A stretch of DNA of 64,000 nt from positions 2,046,001 through 2,110,000 of the forward strand of contig NZ_CP022188.1 of the NCBI RefSeq assembly GCF_003111665.1, written 5' to 3'. The notes below the pieces were generated by a model. It made no database searches. It was not told the DNA's origin and was given only the letters and a program-made list of their open reading frames with translations. This stretch comes from Parazoarcus communis (lineage in GTDB: Bacteria; Pseudomonadota; Gammaproteobacteria; Burkholderiales; Rhodocyclaceae). A program made the translations under genes and the position numbers. Positions 8,097 to 16,051 of the stretch are shown in pieces; position 1 is the stretch's first letter; each line of letters starts with the position of its first letter.

Positions 8097-8921
8097 ATGA
8101 ACGCATCAGTCGAGAACTTTCGCGCTACCCGCAAGGCATGTGTCCTGGTTGCGCTGCTGTCCGTATTCTCGACCGCTTCGGCGGAGTCGATCGTGATGGC
8201 CTCCACGACCTCGACCGAGCAGTCCGGCCTTTTCTCTCACCTGCTGCCGGCCTTCACCAAGGCCAGCGGCATCGAGGTCAAGGTTGTCGCCCAGGGCACG
8301 GGTCAGGCGCTCGATACCGGGCGCCGTGGCGATGCCGACGTGTTGTTCGTGCATAACCAGATCGCAGAGGAAAAATTCGTTGCCGAAGGCTATGGCGTAA
8401 AGCGTTATCCGGTGATGTACAACGACTTCGTGCTGATCGGGCCGGAGGCTGATCCGGCGGGCGTGCGCGGCAAGGACATCGTCGCCGCGCTGAAGAAGCT
8501 GGCTGCCGCCAACGGCAGTTTTGTGTCGCGCGGTGACAAGAGCGGTACCCACGCGGCCGAACTGCGCTACTGGAAGGACGCCGACAGCGATTCGAACAAG
8601 GGCACCGGCTACAAGGAGTGTGGCTGTGGCATGGGCCCGGCGCTGAACATGGCGGCTTCGTCCGGCGCTTATGTGCTGGCCGACCGTGGCACCTGGCTCA
8701 ATTTCAAGAACCGCGCCGATCTCAAGGTGCTGGTCGAAGGCGACACCCGCCTCTTTAACCAGTACGGGGTGATGGTGATCAACCCGGCCAAGCATCCGCA
8801 CGTGAAGGCTGCCGAAGCCCAGCAGTTCGTGGACTGGGTGGTTTCGCCGGCGGGTCAGGCCGAGATCGCAGGCTACAAGATCGGGGGTGAGCAGCTGTTC
8901 TTCCCCAACGCCGGTCAATAA
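8097..8921 (+). CDS. tupA: Tungstate ABC transporter substrate-binding protein TupA
   Basis: Periplasmic oxyanion-binding protein of 274 aa. The signal peptide covers about residues 1-30 (VLVALLSVFSTASA-ES). The mature start MASTTSTEQSGLFSHLLPAF and the later RRGDADVLFVHN and FVSRGDKSGTHAAELRYWK are characteristic of TupA/WtpA-like tungstate binders: the TTST and SRGDKSGTH loops bind the oxyanion. The ATG at 8097 is preceded by AGAGGAG (8085-8091). The permease and ATPase genes (tupB, tupC) that normally follow are missing; an MBL hydrolase follows instead, so TupBC must be elsewhere or the protein works alone. Regulation is probably by the divergent ModE-like protein. Confidence 0.9.
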   Translation: MNASVENFRATRKACVLVALLSVFSTASAESIVMASTTSTEQSGLFSHLLPAFTKASGIEVKVVAQGTGQALDTGRRGDADVLFVHNQIAEEKFVAEGYGVKRYPVMYNDFVLIGPEADPAGVRGKDIVAALKKLAAANGSFVSRGDKSGTHAAELRYWKDADSDSNKGTGYKECGCGMGPALNMAASSGAYVLADRGTWLNFKNRADLKVLVEGDTRLFNQYGVMVINPAKHPHVKAAEAQQFVDWVVSPAGQAEIAGYKIGGEQLFFPNAGQ

Positions 8922-9018
8922 GCACGCATTCTGCGCACGGCCGCGCCCGTCGTGGCGGCCCCTGCGGAGTGGACGGGTTATCATTGGGCCCCGGTTTCTT
9001 ACTGATGTTCCAGCCCAC

Positions 9019-9660
9019 ATGATCGACGTCCGCATTGTTCCCGTAACGCCCTTCGAGCAGAACTGCAGCATTATCTGGTGCGACAAGACGCGCAAGGCAG
9101 CGGTGGTCGACCCCGGTGGCGATCTCGACCGCATCCATGCCGCTGCCGACGCACTTGGCGTCACCATCGAGAAGATCCTGATCACGCACGGGCATATCGA
9201 TCATGCCGGCGGTACCGCAAAACTGGCGCGCGAACTGGGCGTGCCCATCGAAGGGCCGCAGGAGGAAGACCGCTTCTGGATCGACGGCATGGCTCAGCAG
9301 AGCAAGATGTTCGGCTTTCCCGATGTTGAAACCTTCACGCCTGATCGCTGGCTGCACGATGGCGACACCGTGACGGTGGGGGAGCAGACGCTGCAGGTGA
9401 TCCACACGCCGGGCCACACGCCGGGCCACGTGGTGTTCGTGCATCCGGAATCAAAGCTCGCACTGGTCGGCGATGTGCTGTTCGCGGGTTCGATCGGGCG
9501 CACCGACTTTCCGCGCGGCGACCATCAGACGCTGGTCAGCTCCATCCGCAACAAGCTCTTCCCGCTCGGTGACGACATCACTTTCGTTCCGGGGCACGGG
9601 CCAACCTCGACCTTTGGCGAAGAGCGCGAAAGCAACCCGTTCGTCGGTGCCTACGGCTGA
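9019..9660 (+). CDS. MBL-fold metallo-hydrolase, YcbL/glyoxalase II-like
   Basis: Small metallo-beta-lactamase-fold hydrolase of 213 aa. The dinuclear metal motif THGHIDHAGG (about residues 56-65), the second His in HTPGHTPGHVVF, GDVLFAGSIGRTDFPRGD and the terminal VPGHGP are all intact. This pattern matches the YcbL type-II glyoxalase-like group that hydrolyses thioesters such as S-lactoylglutathione; the true substrate is uncertain. The start at ATG 9019 gives the usual family N-terminus MIDVRIVPVTPFEQNCSIIW. It follows tupA by 97 nt and ends before a strong terminator shared with the convergent mscL. Confidence 0.9.
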   Translation: MIDVRIVPVTPFEQNCSIIWCDKTRKAAVVDPGGDLDRIHAAADALGVTIEKILITHGHIDHAGGTAKLARELGVPIEGPQEEDRFWIDGMAQQSKMFGFPDVETFTPDRWLHDGDTVTVGEQTLQVIHTPGHTPGHVVFVHPESKLALVGDVLFAGSIGRTDFPRGDHQTLVSSIRNKLFPLGDDITFVPGHGPTSTFGEERESNPFVGAYG

Positions 9661-9677
9661 ACGACTGAACTGAACGC

Positions 9678-9726
9678 AAGAAGCCCCTCGTGGCGCCGTC
9701 CTGCATGGCGCAACGAGGGGCTTCTT
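9678..9726. terminator. Bidirectional rho-independent terminator
   Basis: A perfect 14-bp inverted repeat, AAGAAGCCCCTCGT (9678-9691) with its complement (9713-9726), has T-rich flanks on the outgoing side and A-rich on the other. It lies between the stop of the MBL hydrolase (+) and the stop of mscL (-), so it should end both transcripts. Confidence 0.88.
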
Positions 9727-9740
9727 TCATGTTGCAGCGA

Positions 9741-10169
9741 TCAGCTGCGTTGCTTGAGCGAGTCGCGGATCTCGCGCAGCAGCTTGATGTCTTCCGGCTC
9801 GGGTGCGGGCTCGGCGGGCGGTGCCGGCGGCTCTGCACGCTTGAGCTTGTTGATGGCCTTGATCGCCATGAAGATGGCGAAGGCGATGATCAGGAAGTCA
9901 ATCGCGGTGTTGATGAAGTTACCGTACTTGATCAGCGGTGCCCCCGCCTTTTCGGCGGCTTCCAGGGTCTCGAAGACGTCGCTGCCAAGGTTGATGTACA
10001 ACTGGCGGAAATCGACGCCGCCGACGATGCGGCCAACGACCGGCATCACGATGTCCTTGACCAGCGAATCGACGATCTTGCCGAAGGCGCCGCCAATGAT
10101 CACGCCAACGGCGAGATCGATGACGTTGCCGCGCATGGCGAATTCCTTGAATTCCTTCATCATGCTCAT
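9741..10169 (-). CDS. mscL: Large-conductance mechanosensitive channel MscL
   Basis: Pentameric inner-membrane safety valve that opens under extreme membrane tension during hypo-osmotic shock. The 142-aa sequence shows the N-terminal amphipathic helix [20 protein letters not shown], the pore helix [24 protein letters not shown], a periplasmic loop, and TM2 [24 protein letters not shown] proline-rich linker ([13 protein letters not shown]) leads to the C-terminal helix LLREIRDSL. Length and residues are typical. It is transcribed leftward into a shared terminator. Confidence 0.97.
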   Translation of the reverse strand: MSMMKEFKEFAMRGNVIDLAVGVIIGGAFGKIVDSLVKDIVMPVVGRIVGGVDFRQLYINLGSDVFETLEAAEKAGAPLIKYGNFINTAIDFLIIAFAIFMAIKAINKLKRAEPPAPPAEPAPEPEDIKLLREIRDSLKQRS

Positions 10170-10317
10170 GGATGAACTCCTGTCAGGTCGAGCCGTTCGT
10201 AGCCGGGCTCTGTTACTTGATGTACCGGTGAGCCGGCTTGGGCCCGTACGATAATAGGATCATCGTGCGCACGCCAGAAGGGTATCTACTGATGCGCGGC
10301 GAATTTCACGCTGCGAT

Positions 10318-10938
10318 TCAACTTCTCGCAATGAACACTGGTAACCGCCATTTGAAGCGGATGGCACCCAGACGAATCACCAGCACCAGCGTCGCGCCGG
10401 CCAGAGCAGCCCACCCGGGGCTGACGCCGGCTTCGAGCAGGGCGAGCAGCAGCAGGGCGCCGACCCACGATGCGGTGGCATACAGTTCGGCGGTAAATAC
10501 CAGAGGGACTTCGTTGCACAGCACGTCGCGCACGATGCCCCCGAAAACGCCAGTGATCACGCCCATCAGGCTGGCCACCAGCCATGGCGCCCCCATCGTG
10601 ATGGCGGCCTGGGTGCCCGAGACGGTGAAGAGTGCGAGGCCAAGGGCGTCCGGTATCAGGAACAGGCGCGGCGGCAGGCGCACCACCCGCACCACGAGAA
10701 ATGTCGCGAGGCCGGCGACGATGGCCGCGATCAGATTGCTCTGGTCTGCAATCCAGAACACCGTGCGATCGAGCAGCACGTCGCGCAAGGTGCCGCCACC
10801 CAGGGAGGCGGCCAGCGCCACCACGACCATGCCGAAAAGGTCGAAGGGCTTGCGCCCGGCATCGAGCACACCGGCGGCCGCGTTGACCGCCACGCCGGCA
10901 ATGCCGATGCCGTAGAGAAGGGATTCAATACCTTGCAT
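10318..10938 (-). CDS. TRIC/UPF0126 family cation-channel-like membrane protein
   Basis: Seven-helix membrane protein of 206 aa in the bacterial trimeric intracellular cation channel family (YicG/YadS, formerly UPF0126). Two internal repeats are visible: GMVVVALAASLGGGTLRDVLL near residue 35 and GVITGVFGGIVRDVLC near 125, each with the glycine-kinked GGxxRD motif that lines the pore in known prokaryotic TRIC structures. K+-selective conduction is known for homologues; the role here is inferred. It stands 148 nt upstream of mscL on the same strand and starts 157 nt from a divergent nitronate monooxygenase. Confidence 0.88.
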   Translation of the reverse strand: MQGIESLLYGIGIAGVAVNAAAGVLDAGRKPFDLFGMVVVALAASLGGGTLRDVLLDRTVFWIADQSNLIAAIVAGLATFLVVRVVRLPPRLFLIPDALGLALFTVSGTQAAITMGAPWLVASLMGVITGVFGGIVRDVLCNEVPLVFTAELYATASWVGALLLLALLEAGVSPGWAALAGATLVLVIRLGAIRFKWRLPVFIARS

Positions 10939-11000
10939 GGCGCCGAGGATAGCACCTGATCCTGTCGGCGGATGCCATCGGACGCCGGATGGCAGACATG

Positions 11001-11018
11001 TTCAAACGGTCGTTTGAA
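11001..11018. promoter_or_regulatory. Perfect 18-bp palindrome TTCAAACG-GT-CGTTTGAA, putative operator
   Basis: The two 8-bp arms are exact complements around a GT centre. A candidate promoter overlaps it: TTGAAG (11014-11019) and TAGAGT (11036-11041), 16-bp spacer, reading toward the nitronate monooxygenase at 11096. The core CAAAC-N4-GTTTG resembles sites of TetR-type regulators of fatty-acid degradation such as PsrA. No regulator gene is adjacent, so the cognate factor is unknown. Confidence 0.55.
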
Positions 11019-11095
11019 GTGCGCGCTTCACATGCTAGAGTGCGCTTCATGCAAGGGCATTGATTGCCCGCTCGCAACAACAATGAGGAGACAGC

Positions 11096-12070
11096 ATGAC
11101 ACTTCCCGCATCCTTCCGCGGCACCATGAGTGTGCCCGCGATTGCCGCGCCGATGTTTCTCGTATCCGGCCCTGAGCTGGTCATCGCGACCTGCAAGGCC
11201 GGGGTGGCCGGCACTTTCCCCGCACTCAACGCTCGGCCGGCCGCGCAGCTTGAAGCCTGGCTGACTGAGATCGATGCGGCGCTTGCCGGGCATCGTGCGG
11301 ATAATCCGGATGCGCCATGCGCGCCCTACGGGGTGAATCTCATCCTGCATGCGTCCAACAAGCGCCTGGAGGAGGATCTGGCGACCATCGTGCGTCACCG
11401 TGTGCCCTTTGTGATCACCAGCCTGGGCCATCCCGGCGAGGTGGTGAAGGCGGTTCACGCCTATGGCGGGCTGGTGTTTTCCGACATCGTGCATGCCTAC
11501 CATGCGAAGAAGGCTGCGGCGGCCGGTGTCGACGGCATCATCGCGGTGGCCGGCGGAGCGGGCGGTCATGCCGGCACCCAGAGCGTGGTGAGCCTGATCC
11601 GCGAGATCCGTGAGTTCTGGGATGGCGTGCTGATCGCGGCCGGCAGCATTTCGGATGGCGCTTCGATCCGTGCGGTCGAGGTGCTGGGAGCCGATTTCGC
11701 CTACATGGGGACGCGTTTCATCGCGACCCGCGAGGCGCTGGCGCAGGAGGCTTACAAGCAGATGGTGGTGGATTGCGGGCCGTCGGAGGTGGTCTATACC
11801 GATGTGATTTCGGGCACCAATGCCAATTTCCTGTGGCCAAGTCTTGAGAAGGCGGGTTTCGAGCGCAGCGAGCTGGTGCCGGGGCATGGCAAGGGCAAGC
11901 TGCACGATCTGTCGGACGAGGCGCGTGCCTGGCGCGATGTCTGGAGTGCGGGCCACGGGGTGGCCAACATTCACGACATTCCGACTGTGGCGGAGCTGGT
12001 TGAACGCCTGGCGGCCGAGTATCGCGAGGCCTGCAGTAAGCCACCGAGCGACGCACTCTGCAGCGGGTAA
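11096..12070 (+). CDS. NAD(P)H-dependent flavin oxidoreductase / nitronate monooxygenase family
   Basis: FMN-dependent TIM-barrel enzyme of 324 aa. It has the N-terminal IAAPMFLVSGPELVIATCKA, the FMN-phosphate region VAGGAGGHAGTQS with the catalytic His (about residues 155-167), IAAGSISDGASIRAVEVLGA and YMGTRFIATREAL. These match class II nitronate monooxygenases and 2-nitropropane dioxygenase-like proteins, many of which act on acyl intermediates or quinones instead. GAGGAG lies upstream of ATG 11096. The adjacent palindrome suggests repression by a TetR-type protein tied to lipid or aromatic catabolism (inference). A large inverted repeat follows the stop codon. Confidence 0.9.
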   Translation: MTLPASFRGTMSVPAIAAPMFLVSGPELVIATCKAGVAGTFPALNARPAAQLEAWLTEIDAALAGHRADNPDAPCAPYGVNLILHASNKRLEEDLATIVRHRVPFVITSLGHPGEVVKAVHAYGGLVFSDIVHAYHAKKAAAAGVDGIIAVAGGAGGHAGTQSVVSLIREIREFWDGVLIAAGSISDGASIRAVEVLGADFAYMGTRFIATREALAQEAYKQMVVDCGPSEVVYTDVISGTNANFLWPSLEKAGFERSELVPGHGKGKLHDLSDEARAWRDVWSAGHGVANIHDIPTVAELVERLAAEYREACSKPPSDALCSG

Positions 12071-12090
12071 CAGGCTCCCTGGCCTGGTGG

Positions 12091-12276
12091 GGCGTCGGGG
12101 TGGCCCCTTGGCGGGCAGACGTTCGCGGCCTTCGGCTCCCCGTCGGATAAGGCACTGTGGCGGCGTCGGCGCAAACTCGGTCGCTGCGCGCCCTCAGACA
12201 TGCGCCGCCGTGTTTCCGCCCCAGTGCCTTATCCGACGGCGCTCTCGACAGCCCGCCAAGGGGCCACCCCGACGCC
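12091..12276. repeat. 186-bp nested inverted repeat (three concentric stems)
   Basis: An outer 26-bp arm (12091-12116) is perfectly complementary to 12251-12276. A middle 17-bp arm, CGTCGGATAAGGCACTG (12141-12157), is complementary to 12222-12238. An inner 7-bp pair GGCGGCG (12159-12165) matches 12203-12209. The whole unit would fold into one long cruciform or RNA hairpin. It fills most of the 275-bp gap between the nitronate monooxygenase and the livH-like gene, contains no coding signature, and looks like a dispersed intergenic repeat (MITE/REP-like) rather than a simple terminator, since no T-tract follows. Confidence 0.8.
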
Positions 12277-12345
12277 TGCCATATTCTCGGCTTTGGTTGA
12301 GCGAACGCGTACGGCCTCACCCCCAATAGTCTATCCTTCGCGCCC

Positions 12346-13215
12346 ATGCTTTCCCTGATCCAGGTTCTCACCAGCGGAATTGCCATCGGTTGCGTGTATG
12401 GACTGGTGGCGCTCTCCTTCGTCCTCATCTACAAGGCCACCGAAACGGTGAGCTTCATGCAGGGCGAACTGCTCATGGTGGGGGCGTTTGCCGCCGTGGC
12501 GCTGAACACCGGCGCCGGCTGGCCCTTGTGGCTGGCGGCGGTCGTTGCCGTGGCGGGGCTCGCACTGCTGGGTGCGGTGCTGGAGCGTTTCGCCCTGCGC
12601 CGGGCGATCGGCCAGCCACATCTGGTGGCGGTGCTGCTGACCTTTGGCCTCGGCATGATGCTGCGCGGCGGGGTCACGTCGGTTCCGGCGGCAAGTCACG
12701 ACATCTACCGTCTTCCGTTCGCTGACAGCGTGCTGCAGATCGGGGCGCTCGCGCTGTCCCTGAGCCATGTGCTGGTGATTGTGGCTACCGTGGTGCTGGC
12801 TGGGGTGCTGGCGATCTTCTTTCGCTACACCCGGGCCGGACTGGCATTGCGCGCGTGCTCGGAGAACGCGCGCGTCGCAGCGCTGATGGGGGTGCCGGTC
12901 GCCTCGATGCACACCCTGGCCTGGGCGCTTGGCGCTGCGCTTGCCGCCGTTGCGGGGCTGTTGCTGGCGCCGATTACCTTCATCCATCTGAACATGGGCC
13001 TGATTGCACTCAAGGCCTTTCCAGCCGCGGTGCTCGGCGGGCTGACCAGCTTGCCGGGGGCCTTGGTGGGGGGCGTCTTTCTCGGCGTGGCCGAGTCGCT
13101 CGCCGGTCTGGTGCTCCCTGAGGGCGTCAAGGATGTCGTGCCCTATGTGCTGCTGATGCTCGCCCTGCTCCTCTTTCCCGATGGCATGGCTGCAGGATGG
13201 CGGAGGCGCCGGTGA
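12346..13215 (+). CDS. Branched-chain amino-acid-type ABC transporter permease, LivH family
   Basis: Inner-membrane permease of 289 aa. It shows the LivH pattern: N-terminal GIAIGCVYGLVALSFVLIYKATETVSFMQGE, a series of hydrophobic helices, and the EAA-like coupling region TRAGLALRACSENARVAALMGVPV (about residues 165-188), then FPAAVLGGLTSLPGALVGG. It pairs with the LivM-type permease that overlaps its 3' end. The substrate may be branched-chain amino acids, amides, urea or aromatic acids; sequence alone does not decide. Confidence 0.9.
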   Translation: MLSLIQVLTSGIAIGCVYGLVALSFVLIYKATETVSFMQGELLMVGAFAAVALNTGAGWPLWLAAVVAVAGLALLGAVLERFALRRAIGQPHLVAVLLTFGLGMMLRGGVTSVPAASHDIYRLPFADSVLQIGALALSLSHVLVIVATVVLAGVLAIFFRYTRAGLALRACSENARVAALMGVPVASMHTLAWALGAALAAVAGLLLAPITFIHLNMGLIALKAFPAAVLGGLTSLPGALVGGVFLGVAESLAGLVLPEGVKDVVPYVLLMLALLLFPDGMAAGWRRRR

Positions 13216-14186
13216 GTATGCTGCGCCCATTGCTGTTGATCGCAGTCATTCTTGCGCTCGGGCTCAGCGTGCTCGGTGCCGACTACGCCGCCGGGCAAGC
13301 CACGCTGGTTGCAACCTATGCGATCGCCGGTCTCGGGCTGGTGATCATCGTCGGGCAGGCGGGGCAGATCACGCTGGGGCAGGGTGCCCTGGTGGCGCTC
13401 GGTGCCTACGCGGAGACCCTGCTCGCCATGCGTGGTGTGCCGCCAGTGCTCTCCGTGCCGGCCGCGGTGGCGCTTGGTGCGGCCGGCGGGGCACTGGCCA
13501 GCCTTCCCGCCCGGCGCCTCGGCGGCTTGTACTTTGCGATGAGCACACTGGCCTTTGCGCTCATCGTGGAAGAGATGCTCGTGCGCTGGACCTCGCTCAC
13601 CCGCGGCGGCGCCGGACTCAGCGTGCCGACCCTGGCCTGGGGCGGGATGAGGGTGGATACGCCACTGGCGCAGATGCTGGTCAGCCTCGCGGCGCTGATG
13701 CTGGCCTGGCTCGCGTGCAGGCGTCTGCTCGCAGGGCGCAGCGGTCGTGCGTGGCGGGCGGTGCGCGAGGACGAGATTGCGGCGGCCGAGGCCTGCGGCA
13801 TCGACGTGGCGGCGACCAAGTTGCGCGCCTTCGTGCTGGGCGGTGCGCTGGCCGGACTGGCGGGCGCGCTCTACGCGCACTGGATCGGCTTCATCAGTCC
13901 CGAGCAGTTCGGGCTGATGTTCTCCTTCGAACTGCTGATGCTGGTCTTCATCGGCGGCGCCCGCCACCTGTCCGGTGCGTTGTGGGGGGCGCTCGTCATC
14001 GTCAGTCTGCCGCAGCTGATTGCCTTGCTGCGCGACGTGCTGCCGGGCGAATGGAGCCGCAGTGCCGGGCTCGAGACCGTGCTCTTTGGCGCGGTGATCG
14101 TGGCAATGGTGCTGCTGCGGCCGCAGGGTCTGGCATCGGCTTCCGGCGGCGCCCAGGCGTCTGTGCGCAAGGGCACTGAAGACTGA
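13212..14186 (+). CDS. Branched-chain amino-acid-type ABC transporter permease, LivM family
   Basis: Second permease of the same importer, about 324 aa. It has LivM features: ATYAIAGLGLVIIVGQAGQITLGQGALVALGAY, SLPARRLGGLYFAMSTLAFAL, and the coupling loop SGRAWRAVREDEIAAAEACGID, then GGARHLSGALWGALVI. GTG 13212 is preferred because its GTGA overlaps the livH stop and GGAGG (13202-13206) lies 5 nt upstream; ATG 13197 and ATG 13218 are in-frame alternatives. No LivG or LivF ATPase gene follows; a binding-protein gene starts 64 nt downstream. Confidence 0.88.
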   Translation: MSMLRPLLLIAVILALGLSVLGADYAAGQATLVATYAIAGLGLVIIVGQAGQITLGQGALVALGAYAETLLAMRGVPPVLSVPAAVALGAAGGALASLPARRLGGLYFAMSTLAFALIVEEMLVRWTSLTRGGAGLSVPTLAWGGMRVDTPLAQMLVSLAALMLAWLACRRLLAGRSGRAWRAVREDEIAAAEACGIDVAATKLRAFVLGGALAGLAGALYAHWIGFISPEQFGLMFSFELLMLVFIGGARHLSGALWGALVIVSLPQLIALLRDVLPGEWSRSAGLETVLFGAVIVAMVLLRPQGLASASGGAQASVRKGTED

Positions 14187-14250
14187 CGGCTGCGGTTATC
14201 GCCGGCTTGAAGGATAATCGCGATCCGACTTCTTCGTTCAGGGTCCGCCC

Positions 14251-15411
14251 ATGACTGTTTCCCGTTTCGTTCTTGGTTGTGCGCTGGCCTTGTCCGCCGC
14301 GTTTGCCGTTGCTGCCACGCCTGGCGTCAGTGATCGCGAGATCGTCCTTGGCAGTATTCAGGATCTGTCCGGTCCCGCTGCGATGCTCGGCTCACCGGTG
14401 CGCGACGGCATGCTGCTGCGCCTCGAGGAAGCCAACGCGGCGGGCGGGGTGCATGGGCGCAAGCTGCGGATGGTGGTCGAGGACACCGGCTACGATCCCA
14501 AGCGCGCCGTGCTGGCCACGCGCAAGCTGCTCGACCGCGATCAGGCCTTCGCCTTTCTCGCCAACTTCGGTACGCCGGTCGTGATGGCCACCATGCCGCT
14601 GATCGTCGATGCCGGTCGCCCGCACCTGTTCCCGTTCTCGCCCCATGAGGCAACCTACAGCCCGCTGCATCCGCTCAAGTTCCAGATCTTCGCGCCGTAT
14701 CAGAGCTACATGGATGCGGCCACGCGTCACATGGTGCAAAGCCGCGGCTACAAGCGAACCTGCCTGCTCTATCAGGACGACGACTATGGTCTTGAAGTCC
14801 TCAAGGGGGTCGAGGCAGGGCTCGCCCGCATCGGCCAGAGCCTGGTCGAGAAGACCAGCTACAAGCGCGGCGCCACCGATTTCTCCAGCCAGATCGCCCG
14901 CCTGCGTGGTGCAGATTGCGACTTCGTGGTGCTTGCAACCGTCGTGCGCGAGACCATCGCCGCCATGAGCGAAGCGCGCAAGACCGGCTGGATGGTCGAC
15001 ATGCTGGTGACCGCATCCGGCTATTCGGCGCAGACGCACGAACTCGGTGGCGCCGCCGTCGATGGCTTGTACGGTGTGAGCGTGCTGCCGCACCCCTATG
15101 CCGAGGGTGCCAACAGTGCGCTGGGCAACTGGATCACGCGCTATCGCAAGCGCTTTGGTGTCGATCCGAACGTGTGGAGTGCGATGGGTTACAGCATTGC
15201 CGATCTCTTCGTGCAGGGCGCAAAGGCGGCCGGGCGGGAACTCACGGTCGAAGGCTTCGTCACTGCTCTGGAGCAACTCAAAACCACGCGCGATTTCTTC
15301 GGCAGCCCCGAGTATCGCTTCAGCCACGACGATCACCTTGGGAACCGCTACGGCCGGCTGGCCCAGATCCGCGACGGACGCTGGGTCATCCTGAGCGACT
15401 ACCTGAAGTGA
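14251..15411 (+). CDS. ABC transporter substrate-binding protein, LivK family
   Basis: Periplasmic ligand-binding protein of 386 aa with a signal peptide MTVSRFVLGCALALSAAFAV-AATPG. The mature protein opens with GVSDREIVLGSIQDLSGPAAMLG and continues LEEANAAGGVHGRKLRMVVEDTGYDPKRAV, the classic type I periplasmic-binding fold of LivK/AmiC/UrtA relatives. It ends with the strand-rich DDHLGNRYGRLAQIRDGRWV, seen in aromatic-acid and amide binders. It follows livH and livM, an order opposite to the usual binding-protein-first operons. The ligand is unknown. Confidence 0.9.
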   Translation: MTVSRFVLGCALALSAAFAVAATPGVSDREIVLGSIQDLSGPAAMLGSPVRDGMLLRLEEANAAGGVHGRKLRMVVEDTGYDPKRAVLATRKLLDRDQAFAFLANFGTPVVMATMPLIVDAGRPHLFPFSPHEATYSPLHPLKFQIFAPYQSYMDAATRHMVQSRGYKRTCLLYQDDDYGLEVLKGVEAGLARIGQSLVEKTSYKRGATDFSSQIARLRGADCDFVVLATVVRETIAAMSEARKTGWMVDMLVTASGYSAQTHELGGAAVDGLYGVSVLPHPYAEGANSALGNWITRYRKRFGVDPNVWSAMGYSIADLFVQGAKAAGRELTVEGFVTALEQLKTTRDFFGSPEYRFSHDDHLGNRYGRLAQIRDGRWVILSDYLK

Positions 15412-15427
15412 CAAGGAAACAGATTCG

Positions 15428-16051
15428 ATGAGCAACCCGCGCACCATCACCGTCGCCTTCACCGGCGCCTCCGGCATGCCGTACGGCCTGCGTCTGGTGG
15501 AGTGCCTGCTGCAATCGGGCTGCCGGGTGTGGCTGCTGTATTCCCAGGTGGCGCAGATCGTTGCGCGCCAGGAAATGGACTGGCATCTGCCCGGTCGCGC
15601 GGCCGAGGTCGAAGCGGAACTCTCCGCGCGCTTCGGCGCTGCACCCGGGCAGTTGCGGGTGTTTGGCAGGGAAGAGTGGTTTGCGCCGCCCGCCTCGGGC
15701 TCCAATCCGCCGGATGCCATGGTGGTCTGCCCGTGCACCATGGCGACGCTGGCATCGATCGCAGCCGGGCTCAGTCAGAGCCTGATCGAGCGCGCGGCCG
15801 ATGTGGTCATCAAGGAGCAGCGCAAGCTGGTGCTGGTGCCGCGCGAGACGCCGTATTCGGCAATCCATCTTGAGAACATGCTCAAGCTGGCAAGGCTGGG
15901 TGTGTGCATCCTGCCGCCCAATCCGGGCTTCTATCATCACCCCAGGACGGTTGAGGATCTGGTCGATTTCGTTGTGGCGCGGGTGCTCGATCAGCTTGGC
16001 GTCGCCCACACCCTGATGGCGCGCTGGGGGGAAGAGGAGGAAGGCCGATGA
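15428..16051 (+). CDS. ubiX: UbiX family flavin prenyltransferase
   Basis: Makes prenylated FMN, the cofactor of UbiD-type decarboxylases used in ubiquinone synthesis and aromatic-acid metabolism. The 207-aa product has the N-terminal FTGASGMPYGLRLVECLL that binds FMN, the CPCTMATLASIAAGLSQSLIERAADV core (about residues 100-125), RKLVLVPRETPYSAIHLENMLKLA and the C-terminal GFYHHPRTVEDLVDFVVARVLD. All are canonical. It begins 16 nt after livK and overlaps the following LON-domain gene by 4 nt (ATGA), so it belongs to the same transcription unit. No ubiD is in view. Confidence 0.95.
   Translation: MSNPRTITVAFTGASGMPYGLRLVECLLQSGCRVWLLYSQVAQIVARQEMDWHLPGRAAEVEAELSARFGAAPGQLRVFGREEWFAPPASGSNPPDAMVVCPCTMATLASIAAGLSQSLIERAADVVIKEQRKLVLVPRETPYSAIHLENMLKLARLGVCILPPNPGFYHHPRTVEDLVDFVVARVLDQLGVAHTLMARWGEEEEGR

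Noticed and set aside
12091..12276. Reading the nested inverted repeat as a simple terminator or a CRISPR-like array
   Set aside because: There is no T-tract, and the stems occur once each with no regularly spaced direct repeats or spacers.
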